A stretch of 64,000 nucleotides of DNA from Flavobacterium silvaticum (GCF_012911565.1 NZ_JAAMPU010000107.1:186001-250000); one strand, 5' to 3'. Positions 8,889 through 18,714 are shown, counted from the first letter of the stretch. Made by a program: numbers and translations. The notes: generated by a model from the letters alone, not told the origin.

Positions 8889-10121
8889 ATGAAGAAAATT
8901 ACACTTTTATCTTTATTACTAGTTTCCGGGTATGGTTTTGCCCAGGATACATGTGCAGAAGCTGTCCCGGTTAGCCTTGGTCTGACTGTTGTCGGCGACA
9001 TTGACGGGAACCCTGCAGATGAGACATCTGAATGCTGGGGAACTCCTGGTACCGCTGCAGAATGGTACAGCTACACACCTACGGAACTTCAGGTTCTTAA
9101 AATCAGTACTGCCGGTGATGTCAATCCATTTGACAATGACGCTTACGATACACGTTTGAGTATCTATACAGGTACTTGTGATGCACTTACTTGTTTCAAT
9201 GGTAATGATGATGTCTCGGACAGCGACTACCGCTCAGAACTTATTTTTGTTGCAGAAGCAGGTGTAACTTATTATTTTGCCTGGGATGACAGATGGTTGG
9301 CTTCAGGATTTACATTCAGCCTTGAAGTACTTAATCCAGATTGTAGTACAGCACTTCCTTTCACAGAAGATTTCGAAGCACCAGAAGATTTTTACGGTTG
9401 TTATCAAACGTATGACCTTGACGGTAACGGAGCTGCTATGATCCAACAAAATCTTGATCTTGATGGAGATGGTGAAGACGAAACATTCCTTACTGCAGGT
9501 GTTGCTACTACAGATGATGCCAATGACTGGACTTTCTCTCCTGCAATTGCAATGGTGGCAAATGGAACATATAATGTAAGCATTGCATACAACGGAGCTG
9601 ATTCAGATGCTGTTGGTGATGCAAATGAAGCATTTGAATTGGTTTGGGCAGATGCTCCAAGCCCAGATGCACCTAACCAAACAGTTGTTGGTACTTACAC
9701 TGACATTATCCAAAATGGTCTTTTCGAAGAACTTCAATTCAACGCGACTGTTTCAGATTCAACTCCATTCACACCACCAGCCGCAGGTAACTATTACCTT
9801 GGAATCCACGTAAATTCTATCGTTGGTGGAGGTTTCCTTTTGATATTCAACTATACAGTTACTGAAACTCTTGGAACTCAAGACGTAACCCGTAACGTAT
9901 TCTCTACGTATCCAAATCCAGCTAAATCAATGTTGACTTTGGTACAAAATGAGACTATCAATTCTTACGAAGTATTCGATATGTTGGGTAACAAAGTAAT
10001 GAGCGAAAAAGTTAACGCTTCTTCTGTAAACGTTAATGTTACTTCACTTGCTACAGGAACTTATGTTGTGAAAGCCCAATCAGCTAGCGGAACTCAGGTT
10101 TCTAAATTCGTTAAGTCTTAA
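8889..10121 (+). CDS. T9SS-secreted protein with type A sorting domain
   Basis: A 410-residue secreted protein. The signal peptide MKKITLLSLLLVSGYGFAQ is followed by an acidic, beta-rich domain (DTCAEAVPV ... YDTRLSIYTGTC ... YYFAWDDRW) of the type seen in bacterial pre-peptidase / adhesion modules. A second beta-sandwich with DLDGDGEDE follows, which looks like a Ca-binding Asp-rich loop. The last ~75 residues are a classic type A sorting domain, from FSTYPNPAKSMLTL through VFDMLGNKV to TYVVKAQ...VSKFVKS. It would be exported by the type IX system and anchored or released at the cell surface. The start is set by the promoter just upstream. It ends in a strong terminator and stands alone. Confidence 0.92.
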   Translation: MKKITLLSLLLVSGYGFAQDTCAEAVPVSLGLTVVGDIDGNPADETSECWGTPGTAAEWYSYTPTELQVLKISTAGDVNPFDNDAYDTRLSIYTGTCDALTCFNGNDDVSDSDYRSELIFVAEAGVTYYFAWDDRWLASGFTFSLEVLNPDCSTALPFTEDFEAPEDFYGCYQTYDLDGNGAAMIQQNLDLDGDGEDETFLTAGVATTDDANDWTFSPAIAMVANGTYNVSIAYNGADSDAVGDANEAFELVWADAPSPDAPNQTVVGTYTDIIQNGLFEELQFNATVSDSTPFTPPAAGNYYLGIHVNSIVGGGFLLIFNYTVTETLGTQDVTRNVFSTYPNPAKSMLTLVQNETINSYEVFDMLGNKVMSEKVNASSVNVNVTSLATGTYVVKAQSASGTQVSKFVKS

Positions 10122-10144
10122 TTACAAGATTGACATAAATAAAG

Positions 10145-10170
10145 AGCCACCTTTTTGGGTGGCTTTTTTT
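10145..10170 (+). terminator. Rho-independent terminator
   Basis: AGCCACC (10145-10151) pairs with GGTGGCT (10158-10164), followed by a run of seven T. It closes the T9SS cargo gene. Confidence 0.9.
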
Positions 10171-10194
10171 ATTGTCATAAGTGTGCAGTGTTTT

Positions 10195-10440
10195 ATTTCG
10201 GGCGGCTTTCTCAAGCTACCGCCTTTAGTCCTCGCACCACATTTAAATTTTTGTGAATTTGGCGCGAGCTCCCATGGTCGCTGCGCCAAATCTCAAAAAT
10301 AAAAAATTCGGTTGCTGCGGGCTATCGTCTCATATCTTGGCCGCGCACCTATCACGCGAGGAATAAACTTTCAGCCTGTAACGTTAATCCCACGACTGAA
10401 TATCAAATTAGCTACAAAAGTTCCATTTTCCTGGCGTTAA
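10195..10440. repeat. Palindromic intergenic element (REP-like), no gene
   Basis: The 446-bp gap between the T9SS gene and clpB holds no credible gene. Besides the two terminators it contains nested inverted repeats. GGCGG (10201-10205) faces CCGCC about 20 bp on. A long imperfect palindrome has arms at 10248-10265 (TTTTTGTGAATTTGGCGC) and 10283-10299 (GCGCCAAATCTCAAAAA), with an inner GCGA/TCGC pair. The composition is richer in CG dinucleotides than the neighbourhood. It resembles the palindromic intergenic elements scattered in flavobacterial genomes; whether other copies exist outside the window is unknown. Confidence 0.55.
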
Positions 10441-10504
10441 ACACATATTTCAGTATAAAAAACAAACCATCGAATAGCTAATTTGCTATAAAACTGTGAG
10501 TCAT

Positions 10505-10532
10505 AAAAAATGCCCGCAAAACCCGCGGGCAT
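10505..10532 (-). terminator. Terminator of clpB
   Basis: On the minus strand ATGCCCGC (from 10532 down) pairs with GCGGGCAT (ending at 10510), followed by six T. It lies about 35 nt after the clpB stop codon. Confidence 0.85.
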
Positions 10533-10567
10533 TCAATCACTAATTGTCACGGGCTAACTATTACCCG

Positions 10568-13174
10568 TTAACTGTTCACGACCTCGGTCTGATTCCTGAA
10601 AACCAATTCCCCGTCAAAGCTATCGAGTAATATTATGCTTTCGGCACTTACCTTACCGGCTAAAATCTCTTTTGAAAGTTTATTGAGCACTTCACGCTGA
10701 ATGACACGTTTTACAGGTCTTGCACCAAAATGAGCATCAAAACCTTTATCAGACAAATATTCGATTGCTTCAGGAGTTGCATCGAGCGTAATGTTTTGCT
10801 GTGCAAGCATTTTAGTCACACTCTTTAGTTGCAGACTTACAATTTGGTTAATATTTGCTTTGCTCAACGGTGTGAACATCACAATTTCATCGATCCGGTT
10901 AATGAATTCCGGACGGACGGTTTGCCTTAGCAAAGCCAACACTTCTTCTTTAGCTACTTCGGAAGCAGCTTCAACACTTCCTTTTAAATTCTCGAATTTC
11001 TCCTGAATGATCTGGCTTCCCATATTGGAAGTCATGATGATTATCGTGTTCCGGAAATCAGCCAGACGACCTTTGTTGTCGGTCAATCGGCCTTCGTCGA
11101 GAACCTGCAACAGGATATTGAACGTATCGGGATGCGCTTTTTCTATCTCGTCTAACAGCACTACGGAATACGGTTTCCTGCGAACGGCTTCGGTCAATTG
11201 TCCGCCTTCGTCATAGCCCACATATCCCGGAGGCGCGCCAACCAGACGACTTACGCTGTGTCTTTCCTGGTATTCGCTCATGTCGATGCGGGTCATGGCA
11301 TTTTCGTCGTCAAATAAATATTCGGCAAGCGCTTTCGCCAATTCGGTTTTACCAACGCCTGTAGTACCAAGGAACAGGAAAGATCCTATTGGTTTTTTGG
11401 AATCCTGCAATCCGGCGCGGCTTCTGCGGACAGCGTCTGAAATCGCTTCAATGGCTTCTTCCTGACCGACGACTCTTCTGTGCAATTCTTCTTCAAGATG
11501 TAACAGTTTTTCACGTTCACCCTGAAGCATCTTTGTCACAGGAACGCCTGTCCATTTGGCAACTACTTCGGCAATATCTTCGCGCGTGACTTCTTCTTTT
11601 ATCAGTGAAGCACCGCTTTGGTTCGCGGCAAGTTGTTGTTGCAATTGTTCAAGTTGCGTTTGTGCATCCTTGATTTTTCCATATCTCAATTCGGCTACTT
11701 TTCCATAGTCTCCATCGCGTTCGGCCCGTTCGGCTTCTGCCTTGAAATCCTCGATTTGGGTTTTGACGTTCTGGATGTTATCGACCACATCTTTCTCGCT
11801 TTTCCATTTGGCGAAAATCTCGTTGCGCTCTTCTTTCAGATTGGCGAGATCCATTCCAAGGATTTTGAGCTTACTTTCATCATTCTCGCGCTTGATAGCT
11901 TCAATTTCAATCTCAAGCTGCATGATTTTACGATCCAAAACATCGAGTTCTTCTGGCTTGGAATTGATTTCCATTCTAAGTTTTGAAGCGGCTTCATCCA
12001 TCAAATCGATAGCTTTATCCGGAAGGAAACGATTTGTGATGTAACGTTGCGACAATTCAACTGCAGCGATTATCGCTTCGTCTTTGATCCGGACTTTGTG
12101 ATGGGTTTCATATTTTTCCTTGATGCCGCGAAGTATCGAAATAGCACTTTCGGTATCGGGTTCATCGACCAGAACCTTTTGGAAACGGCGTTCGAGTGCT
12201 TTGTCTTTTTCGAAATACTTTTGGTATTCGTCAAGTGTCGTGGCACCTATGGCACGTAATTCACCTCTGGCCAATGCAGGTTTTAAGATGTTTGCGGCAT
12301 CCATCGCGCCTTCGCCACCGCCGGCTCCGACCAATGTATGTATCTCGTCAATGAAAAGCACGATATCTCCATCTGAAGTCGTGACTTCTTTGACGACAGA
12401 TTTCAACCGTTCCTCAAATTCGCCTTTGTATTTCGCCCCGGCAATCAAAGCACCCATATCAAGCGAATAGACAATTTTATCTTTAAGGTTATCCGGAACG
12501 TCACCATCGACGATTCTGTGGGCGAGACCTTCGGCTATAGCGGTTTTACCAACTCCTGGTTCACCTACGAGCATCGGATTGTTTTTGGTGCGACGTGTCA
12601 ATATCTGTAACACACGACGGATTTCTTCATCACGCCCGATTACCGGATCGAGTTTTCCCGTACGAGCGAGCTCATTGAGGTTTTTGGCGTATTTGTTCAG
12701 GGAATTGTAGGTTTCTTCGGCAGACTGAGAGGTGACACGTTCGCCTTTTCTAAGTTCGTCTATAGCCGACTTCAGGGCTTTTTCGGTTACGCCCTGGTCT
12801 TTCAATTGCTGAGCAACTTTACTTGACGATTGTAAAATCGCAAGCATGAGGTGTTCGATAGAAACGAATTCATCGTTCATTTTCTGGGCGATGATTTCGG
12901 CTTGGTTCAGTGTTTTTCCTGCCTCCCGTGAGAATTGGATATCGCCTCCGCTGACTGTCGGGAAGCTTTGTATCGTGGCATCAAGAACCTGTTGGAACAA
13001 TGGGACATTGACATTTAATTTTTTAAGCAGGAAAGGAGCGACATTTTCATCGACCATAAAAATGGCTTTCATGATATGTTCGTTCTCTATCTGCTGCTGG
13101 CCGGAAACCTGTGCAAGCTGATGTGCCTGTTGGATAGCTTCCTGGGATTTGATCGTAAATTTATTTATGTTCAT
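10568..13174 (-). CDS. clpB: ATP-dependent disaggregase ClpB
   Basis: An 868-residue AAA+ chaperone that, with DnaK/DnaJ/GrpE, extracts polypeptides from aggregates. It starts with a Clp-N domain (residues ~1-145). NBD1 has Walker A GEPGVGKT (204-211) and Walker [11 protein letters not shown]. The long middle coiled coil (about 410-530) is rich in E, K and R. NBD2 has Walker A GTTGVGKT (about 604), [12 protein letters not shown] and sensor motif ARPVKRVIQ. The small domain lacks a ClpP-binding IGF loop, as expected of ClpB. Length and domain order are complete. It is a single gene with its own terminator; no CIRCE-like operator was recognised upstream. Confidence 0.97.
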   Translation of the reverse strand: MNINKFTIKSQEAIQQAHQLAQVSGQQQIENEHIMKAIFMVDENVAPFLLKKLNVNVPLFQQVLDATIQSFPTVSGGDIQFSREAGKTLNQAEIIAQKMNDEFVSIEHLMLAILQSSSKVAQQLKDQGVTEKALKSAIDELRKGERVTSQSAEETYNSLNKYAKNLNELARTGKLDPVIGRDEEIRRVLQILTRRTKNNPMLVGEPGVGKTAIAEGLAHRIVDGDVPDNLKDKIVYSLDMGALIAGAKYKGEFEERLKSVVKEVTTSDGDIVLFIDEIHTLVGAGGGEGAMDAANILKPALARGELRAIGATTLDEYQKYFEKDKALERRFQKVLVDEPDTESAISILRGIKEKYETHHKVRIKDEAIIAAVELSQRYITNRFLPDKAIDLMDEAASKLRMEINSKPEELDVLDRKIMQLEIEIEAIKRENDESKLKILGMDLANLKEERNEIFAKWKSEKDVVDNIQNVKTQIEDFKAEAERAERDGDYGKVAELRYGKIKDAQTQLEQLQQQLAANQSGASLIKEEVTREDIAEVVAKWTGVPVTKMLQGEREKLLHLEEELHRRVVGQEEAIEAISDAVRRSRAGLQDSKKPIGSFLFLGTTGVGKTELAKALAEYLFDDENAMTRIDMSEYQERHSVSRLVGAPPGYVGYDEGGQLTEAVRRKPYSVVLLDEIEKAHPDTFNILLQVLDEGRLTDNKGRLADFRNTIIIMTSNMGSQIIQEKFENLKGSVEAASEVAKEEVLALLRQTVRPEFINRIDEIVMFTPLSKANINQIVSLQLKSVTKMLAQQNITLDATPEAIEYLSDKGFDAHFGARPVKRVIQREVLNKLSKEILAGKVSAESIILLDSFDGELVFRNQTEVVNS

Positions 13175-13326
13175 ATTTTACTTTCTGATTAACAGTCGTA
13201 TTGTGATTTGTATCTTATTTTTGTTTTTTCCGCCTGCTTGTCAATTGGTGTTCCGATACGTAATTTCTGACAAAATAGCAGTTCGTTTTCAAAATTAAAT
13301 GTCAAATTGACTTAAATCACGACAGA

Positions 13327-13713
13327 ATGGGACTTTTTTCCTTTACTAAAGATACAAACCAAAGCAGCCTAGACTGGAATGAATTAACACATTTGAAACA
13401 GTTGGATCGGCTGTCGGAAGAATCATTCCGTAATCCGGTCGCCATTTTCAAGCACAGCACGCGCTGTGGTATCAGCCGGATGTCACTAAAGACTTTCGAA
13501 TCGGAAATGCCACAATTGGAATCTGATATTTCGTTGTATTTCCTTGACTTGTTATCGCATCGCGATATTTCATCTGCAATAGCCCAAAAATTTGGCATTA
13601 CTCACGAATCGCCACAAATCATCCTGATCCGCAACGGAAAAGCGATATTTCATGAATCACATTCAGGAATTGCAGCCGGGGATTTGGTCGAAGCCTCTAA
13701 AAAAGAAAATTAG
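13327..13713 (+). CDS. ytxJ: Bacillithiol-system redox protein YtxJ
   Basis: A 128-residue thioredoxin-fold protein of the YtxJ (DUF2847) family, named as a putative monothiol bacilliredoxin. The signature is FKHSTRCGISRMS, a single redox Cys (C47) with the second position Ser (CGIS), followed by the cis-Pro region HESPQIILIRNG. Members reduce bacillithiol-mixed disulfides on proteins, and their presence in Bacteroidota goes with bacillithiol as the low-molecular-weight thiol. It is cytosolic and complete. The 3' end overlaps the convergent lipoprotein gene by 4 bp. Confidence 0.9.
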   Translation: MGLFSFTKDTNQSSLDWNELTHLKQLDRLSEESFRNPVAIFKHSTRCGISRMSLKTFESEMPQLESDISLYFLDLLSHRDISSAIAQKFGITHESPQIILIRNGKAIFHESHSGIAAGDLVEASKKEN

Positions 13714-14888
13714 TTCCTGAATTTATTACGGATAATGATGTCCTTGAGTTTCGCCTTGAGGTCTTCACCCGTATCGTATACCATTTGCTCATTAGTAGGA
13801 AATGGCAACGGACGCTGGTTTAAAAACGGCAGATAATCTTTATCGATGGCTCTTTTGTCACCTTTGTAACGCGCATAACGGTTGCTGAAAACAAACTCGC
13901 TGCTGACTGGAAAAGTCTGTAAGAGCTGATTCGTACGCACATCGGAATAATCCACTTTCGCAACAACCTGGCTCGCTTTGTACTGTTCGTATTCCACAAC
14001 GAAAGCTTTTACCTTTTTAAAGACATCGATCATAACCGCATGACCCAGGCTGTCTTTTACCACATGGCCACGAACGATTTTCTTTTGCTGTCCGACCTTT
14101 ATTTCCTTTTCAAAGGTACGCTGCGTTTGGTTGACACGTTCCGGACTGATGTTTATCTCGCGAAAATTCAACCCTATTGAAAAGTCATACTCCACGTTAG
14201 GCTGTGGATTGCTTTGATAAACGGTCCATTTATCATTTAACCCGTAAGTGCTGAAATCGAGAAGGTCGCGTTCCAATTGAACCGGAATCATGATTCGCGT
14301 TTCGTTGCGGGAAACCACTTTTACATAATCGGTTCCTTTTTGCAACGCTTGTTGCATCAGTTGCGGAACATCACGGAAATTCGGGTTGATCTGGTTTAAG
14401 TAATTCAAATCCTCATACGCACGCCGGTAATTCATTTTATCTTTTGTCAGTAAAAGCGCTTTTGTATTATCGTACAGATACTTGGAAAGCGCATTTTTAC
14501 TGTTGGCTATCTGATCTGAATAATCGCTGAACTCGAATTTCGCATCGCGGTTTTCCTGGGCTTTATGCAACGGAAGCAACGGCCGGATTTTTTCCTGGCG
14601 GTTGTTCATCTGCACATAGGTATTGAAAAGTTCCTCCAGGTTGCGTGGGTTGGCATCTTTACCCAACAACTGAACCTGTCTGTTATCGCGATCCACTGCT
14701 TTTGCATATGCATCTTCCAGAATGTAGATGTATTCCTGGTTTCCTTTCTTGTCTTTGTTCTTTGAAAGGGCATAGGCCGCGCGGTCAATTGCATTGTCAT
14801 AATCGCCGGAACGCAGCATTTCCTGCGTATTTTTCAATCCGCAGGAGAAAAGGAGGAATAAGAAAGCGTAGGGTAGAAGTCGGTTCAT
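13710..14888 (-). CDS. Lipoprotein with TPR-like helical N-terminal half
   Basis: A 392-residue protein with a lipobox (FLFLLFSCG, lipidated Cys about 16). Residues ~20-190 are helical with TPR-like features (MLRSGDYDNAIDRAAYALSK, YIYILEDAYAKAV). The C-terminal half is beta-rich, with VPVQL-like strands and FEKEIKVGQQKKIVRGHVV. It resembles a conserved flavobacterial lipoprotein of unknown role. It is most likely exposed in the periplasm or at the outer membrane. The final residues overlap the end of ytxJ by 4 bp in convergent orientation. It is probably followed upstream by the T9SS C25-like gene and a membrane gene on the same strand, but 43-bp gaps do not prove an operon. Confidence 0.75.
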   Translation of the reverse strand: MNRLLPYAFLFLLFSCGLKNTQEMLRSGDYDNAIDRAAYALSKNKDKKGNQEYIYILEDAYAKAVDRDNRQVQLLGKDANPRNLEELFNTYVQMNNRQEKIRPLLPLHKAQENRDAKFEFSDYSDQIANSKNALSKYLYDNTKALLLTKDKMNYRRAYEDLNYLNQINPNFRDVPQLMQQALQKGTDYVKVVSRNETRIMIPVQLERDLLDFSTYGLNDKWTVYQSNPQPNVEYDFSIGLNFREINISPERVNQTQRTFEKEIKVGQQKKIVRGHVVKDSLGHAVMIDVFKKVKAFVVEYEQYKASQVVAKVDYSDVRTNQLLQTFPVSSEFVFSNRYARYKGDKRAIDKDYLPFLNQRPLPFPTNEQMVYDTGEDLKAKLKDIIIRNKFRN

Positions 14889-14931
14889 TGAAGTTGGTTT
14901 GGTGGCTTAAAAGTAGGATATTTTAAAACGC

Positions 14932-15666
14932 TTAGTGCTTATACAGCCCAAAATCGTCTGTCAATTTCGCAGCAATATTGTATATGATGGCAAATACGAG
15001 CGGAAGCAACCACCAAATCTTTCTTTTGATCCTGTAACTAATATTCTTGCTTGTCCGGATTGCATAAAATCCATATCCTAAAATGCCGAGCAACATGATT
15101 CCGGTTGTAATAACTATAAATTTGTTTGGGGAAAGAGCCTGGATAAAAAACAGGATGATCGCAAAAACGGGAAGAAGCGGTATCAGCTTATCGAAACCAT
15201 TTTTGGGATTGGGTGGTGTAATGGGATGAATGTCATTCAAAACTTTTTCAAGGCGCTCGTGATCCGTGATTAAAGAAGGGATAATGAATATTTTCAATCC
15301 GGATTTTCCTGTAATGCTAAGACTTCCGTTTGCGTAAGTTGTAATTTTAGATATGTCCTTGCGTGGAATCGACACTCCAGGCATATTGAATTGTTCGCGA
15401 CGAATTGATTGATCATCAATAGTCAAGACAAAACTGTCGATCATTTTTTTCTGCATTTTCAAATTCCGCATGACAGAAAAATAAATCAGGACCGCCGCCA
15501 GGCAAATTCCTGCCGCAAATGGAATCGGGTTATCCAAGGCTTTTGCATTGAATGCGGCAATTGTCAGGAAAAGCCCCGCGAAAAGGATAAAAATCGGAAT
15601 GCTTTTACTCAATTTCTGTTTTCTGGCAATCTGGAATTTGTCCGGATTAAAGAAAAATTGTTCCAT
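14932..15666 (-). CDS. Membrane protein with PH-like cytosolic domain
   Basis: A 244-residue integral membrane protein with two N-terminal helices (about 22-40 and 47-66), a soluble segment (~70-150) and two or three C-terminal helices (about 163-180, 184-203, 218-235). The central part (SFVLTIDDQSIRREQFNMPG, ISRKDISKI-like PRKDISKITTYANGSLSI) reads like a bacterial PH-domain strand pattern. It lies 5 bp after the start-distal end of the T9SS/C25-like gene on the same strand, so co-transcription is likely. No family name can be assigned with confidence. Confidence 0.65.
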   Translation of the reverse strand: MEQFFFNPDKFQIARKQKLSKSIPIFILFAGLFLTIAAFNAKALDNPIPFAAGICLAAVLIYFSVMRNLKMQKKMIDSFVLTIDDQSIRREQFNMPGVSIPRKDISKITTYANGSLSITGKSGLKIFIIPSLITDHERLEKVLNDIHPITPPNPKNGFDKLIPLLPVFAIILFFIQALSPNKFIVITTGIMLLGILGYGFYAIRTSKNISYRIKRKIWWLLPLVFAIIYNIAAKLTDDFGLYKH

Positions 15667-15671
15667 GTAAA

Positions 15672-17714
15672 TCAGTTTATAATAAGTCGCTTAACAGAAG
15701 TACTGTCTCCCTTTTTTATTTTTAGCAAATAATTCCCGGAAACCATGTCCGATAGATCAAGATGTAGGGAATCGACGGAAATCATTTCAGATTTTATCCT
15801 GCGTCCGTCAATAGAAAACACTTCAATCAAAGCTGATTGATCAATTCCTTTAAAATTAAGTATAGATTTGGCAGGATTCGGATATATGGTAATTTCGTCA
15901 GATGAAAATTCCGTATCAGATAACACAAATTCGCCCAAAACAGAAGCCCCGTTCCCAGCCATAAGGAACGATCCGCAACCACTTTCTTTAACCGAAACCG
16001 GACGCACCATATACCAATAGGTGTGATGATAATCGGCAATCTGGTACGTATTTCCTGTGATCGGTGCCGATGTAAGCCGTTCATATTTCCCAAATTCAGT
16101 CACCGATTCATAAACATGGTAACCAATGGTTTCTCCATTGACGGATTCCCAATCCAGGACCGCCTGATTGCCAACTTCCGAAAGAGTGACGGAACCAATT
16201 GCCGGAACCTGATACAACCGTATCGTCGGGTCGCCATTGAAAGCGAAATGTGTCCGGTTCTGCCAGGCGGCCGTATCCCAATTTTGTGGTACGCGTTCCA
16301 GTTTGTTATTCTGGGCGTTGTGATTCATGATTTCACGCACGGCAAACCCAATCGGTTCTCCTGAACATGCCTGCTGAAACGTATTAACTCCTGTCGTGGT
16401 CCAGATAGTCGCGACAACCTTTGTTGGAGTTGCCAACAACGCGCGGATGCGGCTGTAGATATAATTGTCCTGAGGCACATCGTTCCAGCCCCAATAACTC
16501 TGGTCACTTGAATAAATGGCGGCTTCCATTCCATAGGTATTCCATTGGTTCATATCGGGAACTTCCTGGTTCTGCATATAGAATTGGAACGGGCCGTTCT
16601 GGGAAACCCATTGCGGATGCGTCTGGCCGGACGGTTCCTGAAATACGTTTTCTGGTTTTGAGATATTTGGAAGGCTTCTGTAGGATCCGTCGTTGGAATT
16701 ATCGTATCCTATGAAGAATGCCGATTTTTCACCCATATTCCAACCGGCGGCAACCGTTTTATAATTGTGGAGTTTGTCGAGATAGGTTTCCATCATCGTC
16801 AATTCAGATCCGGCCACATCGTCAACATCTTCAAAATCGACACGACCGAAAGCCATTTCAACATCGGAAGGGAAAAAATCCTGGTCCCATTTAAAATCGC
16901 CGGGAAGATTTATAGCCAGCGGAGTCTGTAATCCTCCGGGATTAAAGGTTTGTGTATCGGTGAAAATTCCGTCCACATCGGCATAATAGGCATCGCAACC
17001 ACGCGCACCTTTGTTCTGGTCGTGTTCATCGGGAGCTACCGCAGACCCTGTTCCCGAACGCGGCATCGGCACATGCCCGAGGATAAAAAGTGCTTTGGGT
17101 TTGTCATCGGATGGTGCTTCATTATATACAGCTATTATCTGATTCCGGATTCCAACCACTGTATTTCCGCTGTCCCAGGAAGTCGCTTTGGGAACGATGA
17201 TTTCATCAATCTGCCAGCCATCACCTGATAATTCCTTTTTAAGCCGATGGTATTTTTCTGCAAGACCCGATGCAATATTGTCTGCAACAAGTAAAATGAC
17301 CTGGCCAGAATAGTTCGTATGATCCGACAACAAAGACCCGATCGTGTATCCGATAGCATCATGTGATTCACCCGCATAAAACCACGTATTGGTTCGTCTG
17401 GCCTGATATTCCCAGGTTTCACCGGCATTGACGTTGGTATCTGTCCATTGGACTGTTCCCGCCGGAATCGCATCGGCAACCAAAACCCAATCGGAGCCGT
17501 TCCCAAACATCGGCCGGCGATACAAACGCGTAGGATGATTGGTATTCGAGGCCGCATCAAGAAATTTTATCGTAACCGATGGCGCTTGCGTATCGACTTC
17601 TGCCGAAACCAGGCAAACACGTTGGCCCGTGGTGTTGAAATTAAAATTGAAATTCTGTCCAACAGACTGAAAGCAAACGGACAAGACGATGATTTGGAGT
17701 AGTTGTTTTACCAT
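15672..17714 (-). CDS. T9SS-secreted protein with gingipain (C25)-like fold, catalytic residues apparently absent
   Basis: A 680-residue secreted protein: signal peptide to about residue 20, an Ig/FnIII-like domain (~40-115), then a caspase-like region (~135-505). Landmarks of peptidase family C25 are visible: LFILGHVPMPRSG (~209-221, like the LLVGD strand), GCDAYYADVDG (~239-249), VEMAFGRVDF (~285-294) and NGDPTIRLYQVP (~493-504). However, where C25 enzymes have GHG and a catalytic Cys (VAC-x-NG), this protein has YSSDQSYWGW (401-410) and VVATIWTTT (433-441). A second FnIII-like domain (~510-575) and a type A sorting domain (YPNPAKS, 611 to the end) follow. It is probably a surface pseudoenzyme or binding protein. 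Confidence 0.78.
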   Translation of the reverse strand: MVKQLLQIIVLSVCFQSVGQNFNFNFNTTGQRVCLVSAEVDTQAPSVTIKFLDAASNTNHPTRLYRRPMFGNGSDWVLVADAIPAGTVQWTDTNVNAGETWEYQARRTNTWFYAGESHDAIGYTIGSLLSDHTNYSGQVILLVADNIASGLAEKYHRLKKELSGDGWQIDEIIVPKATSWDSGNTVVGIRNQIIAVYNEAPSDDKPKALFILGHVPMPRSGTGSAVAPDEHDQNKGARGCDAYYADVDGIFTDTQTFNPGGLQTPLAINLPGDFKWDQDFFPSDVEMAFGRVDFEDVDDVAGSELTMMETYLDKLHNYKTVAAGWNMGEKSAFFIGYDNSNDGSYRSLPNISKPENVFQEPSGQTHPQWVSQNGPFQFYMQNQEVPDMNQWNTYGMEAAIYSSDQSYWGWNDVPQDNYIYSRIRALLATPTKVVATIWTTTGVNTFQQACSGEPIGFAVREIMNHNAQNNKLERVPQNWDTAAWQNRTHFAFNGDPTIRLYQVPAIGSVTLSEVGNQAVLDWESVNGETIGYHVYESVTEFGKYERLTSAPITGNTYQIADYHHTYWYMVRPVSVKESGCGSFLMAGNGASVLGEFVLSDTEFSSDEITIYPNPAKSILNFKGIDQSALIEVFSIDGRRIKSEMISVDSLHLDLSDMVSGNYLLKIKKGDSTSVKRLIIN

Positions 17715-17786
17715 GAAGGCTAAAATAACAATTTAACCAGAGGTTAGGACAGGGGTAAAGCCAGATTGTTTCCTGATATTTGCAGC

Positions 17787-18680
17787 GTGAAATCCAAATA
17801 CTACCTTTCGGCAATTACGGCTTATTCGGTCTGGGGCTTGTTTAGCCTTGTGCTGCGGCCATTGAAGACCTTTGTGCCACTTGATATTTTGTACAATAGG
17901 GTAGCCGCATGTACAGTAATCATTTTTCTGATCATTGTTTTTTTCAGAAAAGAACAATTGAGACAGCTAAAGCAAAAATTCGCGTCGCTTTCCAAAAAAG
18001 AAAAAGTCAAATTGGTGCTCTGGAACATTTTCATGGGCCTTTTACTCACCGGAAACTGGTTCCTGTTTATTTACGTGATGAACTATATCAGTGTCCGGGC
18101 CACATCGCTTTCCTATTTGGTGTGTCCGATATTGACCGCTTTGCTAGCCGCGATTTTACTCAAAGAAAAATTGGATACGTTTCAATGGTGCGGGATTTTC
18201 TTAGGTATCTCAGGTTGCGGTATTTTATCATTCGGGCATTTTTACGACCTGATGCTGAGTGTTCTCGTTGCTTTATCCTATGCATTGTACCTGATTTTGC
18301 AAAAGAAGAATGCAGGCTTCGATCCGGTTTTGTTACTGTCGTTCCATTTCCTGATTGCTTTGGCGGCCTTGTCACCTGTGGCTGGCTTCCATTTGATGGA
18401 ATTTCATCCCACGATTTTTTATATACTCATTGTTGTCATCGCGGTTTTCTTTACCGTGATGCCGCTATGGCTGAATCTGTTTGCACTCAAAGGCCTTGAT
18501 TCGGCGACGGTCGGGATGTTGATCAACGTAAATCCGATCATTGCATTCACGCTGGCGATTCTTTATTTTAGGGAAAAAGCGAGTGTATTGGAAATTGTCG
18601 GCTATTCGGTGGTTTTCGTATCTGTAATCGTATTTAACCTGAAGGCGATTTTGGGCAGACGAAAAACGCAAACACTTTAA
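17787..18680 (+). CDS. rarD: EamA-family transporter, RarD-like
   Basis: A ten-helix drug/metabolite exporter of about 297 residues in the inner membrane. It begins KSKYYLSAITAYSVWGLFSLVLRPL and contains PLDILYNRV, GNWFLFIYVMNYISVRATSLSYLVCP (the first EamA repeat end) and LKGLDSATVGMLINVNPIIAF (second repeat), the typical RarD pattern. I place the start at GTG 17787, because homologues begin with this Lys-Ser-Lys-Tyr-Tyr sequence; a longer form would start at ATG 17766. A near-consensus box (GATATTTG) lies 4 nt before the GTG. Transport substrate unknown; RarD was linked to chloramphenicol resistance in other bacteria. Confidence 0.85.
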   Translation: MKSKYYLSAITAYSVWGLFSLVLRPLKTFVPLDILYNRVAACTVIIFLIIVFFRKEQLRQLKQKFASLSKKEKVKLVLWNIFMGLLLTGNWFLFIYVMNYISVRATSLSYLVCPILTALLAAILLKEKLDTFQWCGIFLGISGCGILSFGHFYDLMLSVLVALSYALYLILQKKNAGFDPVLLLSFHFLIALAALSPVAGFHLMEFHPTIFYILIVVIAVFFTVMPLWLNLFALKGLDSATVGMLINVNPIIAFTLAILYFREKASVLEIVGYSVVFVSVIVFNLKAILGRRKTQTL

Positions 18681-18686
18681 AACAAA

Positions 18687-18714
18687 AATTCCGGATGAGC
18701 AATCGTCCGGAATT
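18687..18714. terminator. Hairpin between convergent genes
   Basis: AATTCCGGA (18687-18695) pairs perfectly with TCCGGAATT (18706-18714) around a 10-nt loop. It lies between the convergent rarD-like and fumarylacetoacetase genes and has short A/T tracts on both sides; probably a bidirectional terminator. Confidence 0.7.

Noticed and set aside
11618..12044. Open frames of ~100-122 codons on the plus strand opposite clpB
   Set aside because: They are antisense shadows of the well-conserved ClpB coding sequence, with no start context or recognisable domain.
13175..13326. Heat-shock operator (CIRCE) or sigma-32 promoter upstream of clpB
   Set aside because: No CIRCE inverted repeat and no clear consensus box was found in the 152-bp region.
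17135..17560. 141-codon minus-strand frame in the T9SS/C25-like gene
   Set aside because: Same strand as the real gene but different frame; basic, low-complexity translation; shadow.
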